A stretch of 5,487 bases of DNA from positions 1 to 5,487 of the forward strand of contig JAKOOI010000602.1 in assembly GCA_022701475.1 (NCBI GenBank). The letters run 5' to 3'. Shown here one piece after another: positions 1-5,026 of the stretch. A model generated the notes under the pieces. The model did not search any database. It saw nothing but the letters and a program-made list of their open reading frames with translations, and was not told where the DNA came from. The position numbers were made by a program, and so were the translations under genes. The stretch is from Weeksellaceae bacterium. Its GTDB lineage: Bacteria; Bacteroidota; Bacteroidia; Flavobacteriales; Weeksellaceae. The first letter of the stretch is position 1, and each line of letters begins with the position of its first letter.

Positions 1-1860
1 GACAATGTGGAAAGGAAAGGGCTGGTCACAAAAGAAATGAAATCTTTTGCCCATAAAATGGCAGTCGGGAACATCAACCCCAATACGCTTAACTACGATC
101 TGCAGTACCAGCGGATGGACGTTACCATCAATCCGGCGGTGAAAAATATTTCCGGCTCGGTAACTTCCCATTTTAAGCCGGCCCAGGCCATAAGCAGTAT
201 CTATTTCGACCTGGACCATCAGATGCCGGTTTCCCAGGTAAGCTATCACGGGCAGAACCTCAGCTTCCAGCAGCTTTCCACCAAAGAGCTGAAAATTAAT
301 TTTGCTTCTGCACTGTCTGCCAATGTGCTGGACTCCCTTACAGTGTATTATGCCGGCACACCGACTTCTGCAAACAATGCTTTCTTCAACGGAACACAGG
401 GCGGAACGGCAGTACTCTCCACCCTCAATGAACCATATGGTGCACAGGACTGGTTCCCGACCAAACAAAGCTTAAATGATAAGATTGAAAGGTTCGACAT
501 CAAAGTCACCACCCCTTCCCAGTACAATGTGGCTTCCAACGGAAAACTGATGTCTGAAACCTTGGTGGGGAACAACCAGAAGCGTACGTTCTGGAGAACG
601 CAGTATCCTACGGCCGCTTACCTGATCGCACTTTCGATCACCAATTTTACAAAGATCAACGATACCATGGGAAATCCGCCGTTCCCTTTTGTTAACTACG
701 TTTTTCCGTCAACCGCTGCCAATACCGCCAGCATGAGTAATATCGAGTGGACCAAAACGGTAATGAATACCTTCGAAACCTATTTCGGACCTTACCCTTT
801 CCGGAATGAAAAATACGGGCATATGGAATTCCAGGCCGGCGGCGGAATGGAACATCAGACCATGTCTTCCATGGCTTCCTGGGGCAGAGGGCTGATTGCG
901 CATGAGCTTGCCCACCAGTGGTTCGGAGATAAGGTAACCTGCGGTGCCTGGAATGATATCTGGCTGAATGAAGGCTTTGCCACCTTCGGGGAACATGTTG
1001 CCAATGAGAAATTGCTGATGAACAATGCGGACTTCATGAATTACCTCATGGTACAGAAGAACTACATAACCGGTGCACCGGGGGGAAGTGTTTACGTTGC
1101 AGATTCCGACCTGACAAGCGTCGGAACCATTTTTAACGGCAGGTTATCCTATTCCAAAGGTGCCTTTGTACTAAGGATGCTGAAATGGATTCTTGGCGAT
1201 ACCGCTTTTTACCAGGCTCTGCAACAATATCATGCCAGACCGGCATTGGCTTATAATTATGTAAAGACCCAGGATTTCAATGCTTCCCTGCTGCAGTCGA
1301 CAGGGCAGGACTTTACCGGTTTCTTCAACGACTGGATTTACGGAGAAGGATATCCTATTTATGATATACGGTGGAAACAGGCCGGGAACACGCTTACTTT
1401 CAAAGCTTCCCAGACCCAGAGCAGTCCTGCGGTAAGTTTCTTCGAGCTTCCTTTACCGGTAAAAGTCAACGGAACCGGAGGCCAGGTGGCTTACTTTGCC
1501 CTGAACAATACCACCAATAACCAGTATTTCGTTCAGACGGTTACTTTCCCGGTAGCCAGCGTGGAATTCAATTACGAATACCAGATCCTGGAAAGGAACT
1601 CTACTGTAACCATGGACTCCACCCTGGGTACGGCTGAAACGGACAGGGAGGAATTCGGCCTTTATCCGAATCCGGCAAAAAATGAAATCTTCCTCAAAGG
1701 AATCAAAAGGCCCGCTGAATTTGTTATTTATGCGATGGACGGAAAACGGGTGAAAGAAGGCACTTATCTGCCTGAAGAATCAGTCAGTATTTCAGAATTG
1801 GTTCCCGGAACGTACATCTTTAAGATCCATGATCAATCCATCAAGTTTCTAAAGAAATAA
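1..1860 (+). CDS. Secreted M1-family zinc aminopeptidase with T9SS C-terminal sorting domain (5' partial)
   Basis: The frame is open from base 1 and the protein already reads as mature sequence, so the start codon and signal peptide lie upstream; the GTG at 7 is internal. 619 codons are visible (residue 1 = codon at base 1). An N-terminal beta-sandwich of the M1 type (about residues 30-235) precedes the catalytic domain. There the substrate-binding loop reads GGGMEHQ (Glu284), a variant of the usual GxMEN. The zinc site is HELAH (His301, Glu302, His305) with the third ligand Glu324 in WLNEGFATF, giving the exact HExxH-x18-E spacing. Tyr384 in YSKGAFVLRML fits the catalytic tyrosine. The last ~69 residues (from about 551, FGLYPNP through PGTYIFKI to a basic end) match a type A T9SS sorting domain. 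By family knowledge it is exported by Sec, moved across the outer membrane by T9SS, and removes N-terminal residues from peptides. Peptide scavenging is an inference. Strong terminator 24 bases after the stop. Confidence 0.93.
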   Translation, partial: DNVERKGLVTKEMKSFAHKMAVGNINPNTLNYDLQYQRMDVTINPAVKNISGSVTSHFKPAQAISSIYFDLDHQMPVSQVSYHGQNLSFQQLSTKELKINFASALSANVLDSLTVYYAGTPTSANNAFFNGTQGGTAVLSTLNEPYGAQDWFPTKQSLNDKIERFDIKVTTPSQYNVASNGKLMSETLVGNNQKRTFWRTQYPTAAYLIALSITNFTKINDTMGNPPFPFVNYVFPSTAANTASMSNIEWTKTVMNTFETYFGPYPFRNEKYGHMEFQAGGGMEHQTMSSMASWGRGLIAHELAHQWFGDKVTCGAWNDIWLNEGFATFGEHVANEKLLMNNADFMNYLMVQKNYITGAPGGSVYVADSDLTSVGTIFNGRLSYSKGAFVLRMLKWILGDTAFYQALQQYHARPALAYNYVKTQDFNASLLQSTGQDFTGFFNDWIYGEGYPIYDIRWKQAGNTLTFKASQTQSSPAVSFFELPLPVKVNGTGGQVAYFALNNTTNNQYFVQTVTFPVASVEFNYEYQILERNSTVTMDSTLGTAETDREEFGLYPNPAKNEIFLKGIKRPAEFVIYAMDGKRVKEGTYLPEESVSISELVPGTYIFKIHDQSIKFLKK

Positions 1861-1883
1861 TTACGCCGATAAAAATCAAAAGC

Positions 1884-1915
1884 AAAACCTTCAGGACTCC
1901 TGAAGGTTTTTATTT
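1884..1915. terminator. Bidirectional intrinsic terminator between convergent genes
   Basis: A perfect 12-bp stem (AAAACCTTCAGG at 1884-1895 with CCTGAAGGTTTT at 1899-1910) encloses a 3-base loop, ACT. On the plus strand the stem runs into TTTTTATTTAT, ending the M1 peptidase transcript 24 bases after its stop. On the minus strand it runs into TTTTGCTTTTGATTTTT, so it can also stop transcription from the oxygenase gene, which would then carry a 3' untranslated region of about 280 bases. The hairpin and both U-rich tails are seen directly; the double use is inferred from the convergent arrangement. Confidence 0.88.
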
Positions 1916-2021
1916 ATACTGAATCATATCGTAAAGAATAGGATAGGGAAATATCGGAATTTCTTTTGCAGAAATGATGATCGTTTGTCTGGAACTTTAC
2001 ATCTGAATTCCGGCATCCGTT

Positions 2022-2162
2022 TCACTTTTTCCCTTTTCGCAAAGGCAACTGCAGATTCAGCGGGTTTAGTGTTCTTAACCTGTCAATTACGATAGTCTGC
2101 CGCAGTCCTGTTTCCGGCTGGCCGCGGCCGGACAGAGACAGTCTTCCGGAAAACAGAAGCAT
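2022..2162 (-). CDS. Doubtful 46-codon open frame downstream of the oxygenase gene
   Basis: An ATG at 2162-2160 opens a 46-codon frame ending in TGA at 2024-2022. It starts 25 bases after the oxygenase stop codon on the same strand, so it could ride on that transcript. The product would be basic (C-terminus PLRKGKK) and rich in Leu and Arg, with no signal peptide, membrane segment or motif I recognise. A second minus frame, open over 1927-2082, overlaps its 3' half, and the frame directly following the oxygenase stop is also open for about 33 codons. Openness in several frames at once points to base composition rather than coding. Listed so that it can be tested; probably not a gene. Confidence 0.12.
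   Translation of the reverse strand: MLLFSGRLSLSGRGQPETGLRQTIVIDRLRTLNPLNLQLPLRKGKK
2105..2139. repeat. Imperfect GC-rich hairpin in the spacer
   Basis: GTC-CTG-TT-TCCGGC (2105-2118) pairs with GCCGGA-CAG-A-GAC (2127-2139): 12 paired bases, a 2-base and a 1-base bulge, and an 8-base loop. The centre also contains the 10-base palindrome GGCCGCGGCC (2120-2129), which offers an alternative fold. No U-tract follows on either strand, so it is not an intrinsic terminator. Role unknown; it could be the structured core of an intergenic repeat. Confidence 0.5.
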
Positions 2163-2175
2163 CTGTAAGATGGTA

Positions 2176-2198
2176 TCCGGATTCAGGTTAAATCCGGA
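2176..2198. repeat. Hairpin enclosing the oxygenase stop codon
   Basis: TCCGGATT (2176-2183) and AATCCGGA (2191-2198) form a perfect 8-bp stem with a 7-base loop. The oxygenase stop codon (TAA on the minus strand, 2190-2188) lies in that loop. No run of U follows on the minus strand, so termination here is unlikely. It may protect the mRNA 3' end or mark the edge of the spacer element; both are inferences. Confidence 0.45.
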
Positions 2199-3066
2199 AC
2201 GTTTTCTGGCGTCTGATCGCCCGGTTTGCCTTCCTTTTTGCTTTTTCCACTTTAAAATCGAACCACTTTTCTTTGAACAGATGGCGCATCATATTGTCAA
2301 AATGCCGGATCAGCACCAGATTTTTAAATCCCCGCCATTTTTCCCGTAAGCTGAAAGGTAATGCCCTTACAGAAACAGAGTATCCTTCCGTTTCATACTG
2401 GATATAATGCCACCATCCGGAAGGGATATACAATGTTTCACCGGGCCTGATAACAGCTTCGTAGCCATTGATGTATTTCAGTCCCGGAAATTCTTCAAAA
2501 TCCGGCTCTTTGATATTGGTAATCGAGTGGAAATTATAAGGAAGCTTATACATCAGGTCCGACTGCTCCCAGGGGAAAAGCCAGATTCTTTTGGTCCCCT
2601 GGAACTGCGTGATGAAAACATGGGACATATCGATATCCACATGGTTCCGGGTAATTGACCCTTCACCGCCGAAAAACATGAAGGGAAGCCATTTTAAGAT
2701 TTTTCCTTTCGTAACGTCATTGTACCGGATATCATTTTTAAGTTCAGGCTTGATGCTTAATAAATTAAACAGGAAAAGACGGTGTTCGGTAGGCAAGGAA
2801 GCAATCAGATCCAGATATTCCGCAAAGGTACTCTGCCCGACGGGTTTGCTGGCGACCCTGTCCAGTGATTCGATTTCACTGCCATAAATATTAACTTTCT
2901 GTTCGCCTGCAACGGTTTTGAAATATTCATAATTCCATTTTTTAAAAGCGGGACTTTCAGGGGCTACGAAATCCTCCAGAATAACGGGTTTTGCAGGCTT
3001 CAGGTAGGTTCTAAGGAAATCCTCGGACGATATATTGCTGATTTTTTGTACGGATGACAATCTCAT
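2188..3066 (-). CDS. Cupin_8 / JmjC-like Fe(II)/2-oxoglutarate-dependent oxygenase
   Basis: A complete 292-residue cytoplasmic protein without signal peptide. The N-terminus has the usual cupin_8 opening (about residues 9-50, including KPAKPVILEDF, the strand that leads into the JmjC fold). The double-stranded beta-helix core carries the iron triad: His142 and Asp144 in NHVDIDMSHVF, and His220 in PSGWWHYIQYE. Lys159 in GTKRIWLFP is placed to bind the 2-oxoglutarate C5 carboxylate. Known relatives (FIH, JMJD families and bacterial homologues) hydroxylate protein side chains or RNA-associated substrates; nothing here identifies the target. The last ~50 residues are strongly basic (KVEKAKRKANRAIRRQK), which could suit binding to an acidic partner or nucleic acid (inference). 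The ATG at 3066-3064 fits the alignment-like start and the promoter at 3083-3090. It diverges from kbl and converges with the M1 gene, so it is probably monocistronic. Confidence 0.85.
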   Translation of the reverse strand: MRLSSVQKISNISSEDFLRTYLKPAKPVILEDFVAPESPAFKKWNYEYFKTVAGEQKVNIYGSEIESLDRVASKPVGQSTFAEYLDLIASLPTEHRLFLFNLLSIKPELKNDIRYNDVTKGKILKWLPFMFFGGEGSITRNHVDIDMSHVFITQFQGTKRIWLFPWEQSDLMYKLPYNFHSITNIKEPDFEEFPGLKYINGYEAVIRPGETLYIPSGWWHYIQYETEGYSVSVRALPFSLREKWRGFKNLVLIRHFDNMMRHLFKEKWFDFKVEKAKRKANRAIRRQKTFRI

Positions 3067-3082
3067 TTCCTGGTTTTAAAGA

Positions 3083-3090
3083 CAAATATA
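3083..3090 (-). promoter_or_regulatory. Candidate -7 box of the oxygenase gene
   Basis: Read on the minus strand this is TATATTTG, an exact match to the Bacteroidota -7 consensus TAnnTTTG. The predicted transcription start near 3077 leaves a leader of about 10 bases before the ATG at 3066. No TTTG lies at the normal -33 distance; the only upstream TTTG is 11 bases away, which is too close. The -33 position is instead occupied by the inverted repeat at 3093-3119. Confidence 0.45.
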
Positions 3091-3092
3091 CG

Positions 3093-3119
3093 ATTAGTCT
3101 ACAAAAATAATAGACTGAT
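3093..3119. promoter_or_regulatory. Inverted repeat in the divergent promoter region (possible operator)
   Basis: ATTAGTCTA (3093-3101) and TAGACTGAT (3111-3119) form 9-base arms, matching at 8 of 9 positions, around a 9-base AT-rich spacer. It starts 2 bases upstream of the oxygenase -7 box on the minus strand and covers where its -33 element should be. A regulator binding site is plausible. There is no U-tract of terminator type, and a hairpin upstream of a start site would not be transcribed from that promoter. Confidence 0.4.
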
Positions 3120-3170
3120 TTGCCGATATTATGATTTTTATACGGGCATTCAGAATAAAATAGAAAAGCC

Positions 3171-3200
3171 TTTACGGTACTGCCTTTTTTGTTAAATTAG
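3171..3200 (+). promoter_or_regulatory. Candidate promoter of kbl
   Basis: TTTA (3171-3174), then 18 bases, then TAAATTAG (3193-3200) resembles TTTG-N19-TAnnTTTG with one mismatch in each box. The predicted start near 3206 would leave a leader of about 17 bases, AT-rich and without a Shine-Dalgarno sequence, as is usual in this phylum. Weaker than the two promoters further right. Confidence 0.35.
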
Positions 3201-3222
3201 CATATCATAAAAATTATTAGAA

Positions 3223-4419
3223 ATGATCTCTGAAAAGTATCTTGAAAATCTACGGAATGAACTGCAGAATATTGAAAATGAAGGGCTTTACAAAAAAGAA
3301 CGCATCATCACTTCCCAACAGAGTGCAGAAATAGAAGCCAACGGGAAAAAGCTCTTGAACTTCTGTGCCAACAATTACCTGGGGCTTTCCAACCATCCGG
3401 AAGTGATGAAAGCTTCCCAGGATATGATCGGGTCTCATGGTTACGGGATGTCTTCGGTACGTTTTATCTGCGGAACCCAGGATATCCACAAACAGCTGGA
3501 GCAGAAGATTGCTGACTTTCTGGGTCTTGAAGATACCATTTTATATGCTGCCTGCTTCGATGCCAACGGCGGGGTTTTCGAACCTTTGTTCACGGAAGAG
3601 GACGCGATTATTTCGGATGAGCTGAACCATGCTTCGATTATCGACGGGGTACGGCTGTGCAAAGCGGCAAGATACCGTTATAAAAACAACAATATGGAAG
3701 ATCTTGAAGCCCAGCTGATAGCCGCTTCTGAAAAGAACCACCGTTTTAAAATCATTGTGACGGACGGTGTTTTCTCCATGGACGGGATTGTTGCCGATCT
3801 GAAGGGGGTCTGCGACCTGGCAGATCGATATGATGCGCTGGTGATGGTGGATGATTCCCATGCTACCGGTTTTATCGGGAAAACAGGCCGTGGCACCCAT
3901 GAAGCCAATGAGGTGATGGGCAGGGTAGACATCATCACTTCCACATTAGGAAAAGCACTGGGCGGTGCGCTGGGCGGCTTTACTTCCGGCAAAAAAGAGA
4001 TCATCGATATGCTGAGACAGCGTTCCAGGCCTTATCTGTTTTCCAATTCATTAGCTCCCGGAATCGTAGGTGCCGCTTTAAAAGTGCTGGATATGATTTC
4101 TGAGGATACTTCCCTGCGCGATAAAGTGATGGAAAATGCAGCGTATTTCAGAAAGGAAATGAAGGCCAAAGGTTTTGACATCCCTGACGGCGATGCTGCC
4201 ATCGTTCCCGTAATGCTTTATGATGCGCCACTGGCTCAGAAAATGGCAGAAAAACTGATGGATGAAGGGATTTACGTGATCGGATTCTTCTATCCGGTAG
4301 TACCGAAGGGTAAAGCCAGGATCAGGGTACAGCTTTCTGCAGCGCACACGAGGGAGCATCTGGATAAAGCCATTGCCGCTTTTGAGAAAGTGGGAAAAGA
4401 ACTGAACGTCATTTCCTGA
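3223..4419 (+). CDS. kbl: 2-amino-3-ketobutyrate CoA ligase (glycine C-acetyltransferase)
   Basis: A complete 398-residue PLP enzyme of the alpha-oxoamine synthase family, cytoplasmic and normally a homodimer. It cleaves L-2-amino-3-oxobutanoate with CoA to glycine and acetyl-CoA, the second step of threonine breakdown via threonine dehydrogenase. Length and residue numbering match E. coli Kbl without shift: CFDANGG at 111-117 (Cys111, Phe112 at the cofactor), His136 in [11 protein letters not shown] stacking on PLP, Asp210 and His213 in VDDSHATGF, the Schiff-base Lys244 in [15 protein letters not shown], and Arg368 in [11 protein letters not shown] for the substrate carboxylate. KBL is preferred over the sister enzymes BioF, HemA and SPT because of the start (the [18 protein letters not shown] segment) and the CFDANGG and [10 protein letters not shown] motifs. 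The ATG at 3223 gives the standard N-terminus. No tdh gene adjoins it, unlike the E. coli kbl-tdh operon; a terminator follows 30 bases after the stop, so it looks monocistronic. Confidence 0.96.
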   Translation: MISEKYLENLRNELQNIENEGLYKKERIITSQQSAEIEANGKKLLNFCANNYLGLSNHPEVMKASQDMIGSHGYGMSSVRFICGTQDIHKQLEQKIADFLGLEDTILYAACFDANGGVFEPLFTEEDAIISDELNHASIIDGVRLCKAARYRYKNNNMEDLEAQLIAASEKNHRFKIIVTDGVFSMDGIVADLKGVCDLADRYDALVMVDDSHATGFIGKTGRGTHEANEVMGRVDIITSTLGKALGGALGGFTSGKKEIIDMLRQRSRPYLFSNSLAPGIVGAALKVLDMISEDTSLRDKVMENAAYFRKEMKAKGFDIPDGDAAIVPVMLYDAPLAQKMAEKLMDEGIYVIGFFYPVVPKGKARIRVQLSAAHTREHLDKAIAAFEKVGKELNVIS

Positions 4420-4431
4420 AAAATAAACGTT

Positions 4432-4445
4432 TCTACATTTGTAGA
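4432..4445. promoter_or_regulatory. Short dyad over the -33 box of the lipoprotein promoter
   Basis: TCTACA-TT-TGTAGA is a perfect 6+6 inverted repeat with a 2-base centre. The TTTG serving as -33 box (4438-4441) lies inside it. The 2-base centre is too short for a good RNA loop, so if functional it would act as DNA, for example as a dimeric repressor site. This is inferred from position and symmetry only. Confidence 0.3.
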
Positions 4446-4470
4446 GTTGAAACAGGATTTCCTATATTTG
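4438..4470 (+). promoter_or_regulatory. Promoter of the MORN-like lipoprotein gene
   Basis: TTTG (4438-4441), 21 bases, then TATATTTG (4463-4470) matches the Bacteroidota promoter consensus in both boxes. The predicted start near 4477 leaves about 12 bases before the ATG at 4489. The -7 box is also the loop of the kbl terminator hairpin, so the two signals share the same DNA. Confidence 0.65.
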
Positions 4471-4488
4471 CGGAAATCCTGTTTTTTT
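4450..4488 (+). terminator. Intrinsic terminator of kbl
   Basis: A perfect 13-bp stem (AAACAGGATTTCC at 4450-4462 with GGAAATCCTGTTT at 4472-4484) closes a 9-base loop, TATATTTGC. Seven T residues run from 4482 to 4488, the first three of them inside the stem. It starts 30 bases after the kbl stop codon. The T run ends immediately before the start codon of the next gene, so no untranslated DNA separates terminator and gene. Confidence 0.85.
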
Positions 4489-4926
4489 ATGAGTAAAGTT
4501 TACATTCCCATTATTTTGATGCTTTCTCTGGCTTCATGTACTTCCAGGCTGAATCAGTATGTTAAGGATGAGCATCAGGTAAACAAAAGGGACGGAAAGT
4601 GGGTGGAAGAATATTCTGCCGATGAGGGCGTCCTGATCGCGAAAGGAAGGTATAAAAAAGGAGAAAAGGTGGGAACCTGGAAGACCTCGTTCAACGACAG
4701 GAAATACCAGAAAGACGTCATCAGAAAGACGGTTACCAAAACCAGAAAATACCATCCCAATGGAAAGCTGATGGAAAAAGGGCAGTCGGGGACAGAAATA
4801 TCCGCTCGCGAAAGGCACTGGTTTTATTTCGGGCCATGGAAATATTACGATGAAAAAGGAAAATTACTTTACATAAAAAATTACCGGAAGGGACAGAAAA
4901 CAGACAGTATTTCAATGATAAAGTAA
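4489..4926 (+). CDS. Small lipoprotein with MORN/YwqK-like repeats
   Basis: 145 residues from the ATG at 4489. An in-frame TTG at 4447 would add 14 residues, but it lies in the kbl terminator upstream of the promoter's start site and would bury the signal peptide. From 4489 the N-terminus is a clean lipoprotein signal, MSKVYIPIILMLSLASC, with lipobox LASC and Cys17 as lipid-anchored residue. CTSRLN after the cleavage site lacks the acidic run that exports flavobacterial lipoproteins to the surface, so a periplasm-facing anchor is likelier (inference). The mature part has YwqK/MORN-type repeats: RDGKWVEEY...AKGRYKKGEKVGTWKT (34-66), KYHPNGKLMEKGQSG (87-101) and GPWKYYDEKGKLLYIKNYRKGQK (115-137). 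Relatives are often labelled 'toxin-antitoxin system YwqK family antitoxin', but no toxin partner is present and that label should not be read as function. Own promoter; no clear terminator follows. Confidence 0.8.
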   Translation: MSKVYIPIILMLSLASCTSRLNQYVKDEHQVNKRDGKWVEEYSADEGVLIAKGRYKKGEKVGTWKTSFNDRKYQKDVIRKTVTKTRKYHPNGKLMEKGQSGTEISARERHWFYFGPWKYYDEKGKLLYIKNYRKGQKTDSISMIK

Positions 4927-4974
4927 AAAAACTTTGCAGAAAAGCAGAATTTTCCTGATGCCTGTTATTTTAAT

Positions 4975-5005
4975 TTTGTGGTACCCTTAAAAATTTATAT
5001 TTTTG
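4975..5005 (+). promoter_or_regulatory. Promoter of the outer-membrane protein gene
   Basis: TTTG (4975-4978), exactly 19 bases, then TATTTTTG (4998-5005) is a full match to TTTG-N19-TAnnTTTG. The predicted start near 5012 leaves a leader of about 15 bases before the ATG at 5027, with no Shine-Dalgarno sequence. It is the best promoter match in the window and shows that the downstream gene does not depend on the lipoprotein gene. Confidence 0.7.
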
Positions 5006-5026
5006 ACCCACTTATCAAACATAACC

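Larger units (their letters stand above)
1921..2187. other. Spacer without a convincing gene; possible dispersed intergenic element
   Basis: Between the terminator and the end of the oxygenase gene there are about 267 bases with no ORF of normal size. On the minus strand two short frames overlap. One is ATG-started, 2162 to 2022, 46 codons, beginning MLLFSGRLSLSGRGQPETG. The other is open from 2082 to 1924, with an ATG at 2016 giving 30 codons beginning MPEFRCKVPDKRSSF. A plus-strand frame reading RFTFSLFAKATADSAGLVF is also open until 2094. Neither minus frame looks like a folded domain. Such translations resemble short hypothetical peptides I associate with Chryseobacterium intergenic DNA, which would fit a repeated non-coding element, but this is recollection and not a search result. 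The part at 2100-2160 is visibly GC-richer than the flanks and holds a hairpin at 2105-2139. Confidence 0.4.

Noticed and set aside
709..996. 95-codon minus-strand frame inside the M1 gene
   Set aside because: It lies wholly under the conserved catalytic domain on the opposite strand, with no recognisable domain; a shadow of the real gene.
1984..2005. TTTG followed by TACATCTG as a plus-strand promoter in the spacer
   Set aside because: Only 10 bases separate the boxes, the -7 box has a mismatch, and no gene follows on that strand.
3067..3222. Riboswitch or leader peptide upstream of kbl
   Set aside because: The likely kbl leader is only about 17 bases long; no structured aptamer-like sequence or attenuator stem lies between promoter and start codon.
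3541..3900. 119-codon minus-strand frame inside kbl
   Set aside because: Antisense to the conserved PLP-binding region of kbl; the composition mirrors kbl codon use and no promoter or motif supports it.
4489..4926. Reading the YwqK-like lipoprotein as an antitoxin of a toxin-antitoxin pair
   Set aside because: The name is a database label for MORN-like repeats. The protein is a lipoprotein and no small toxin-like gene adjoins it.
4931..4962. Possible terminator after the lipoprotein gene (GAAAA...TTTTC)
   Set aside because: Only a 5-bp AT-rich stem with poor extension and no T run after it; too weak to call.
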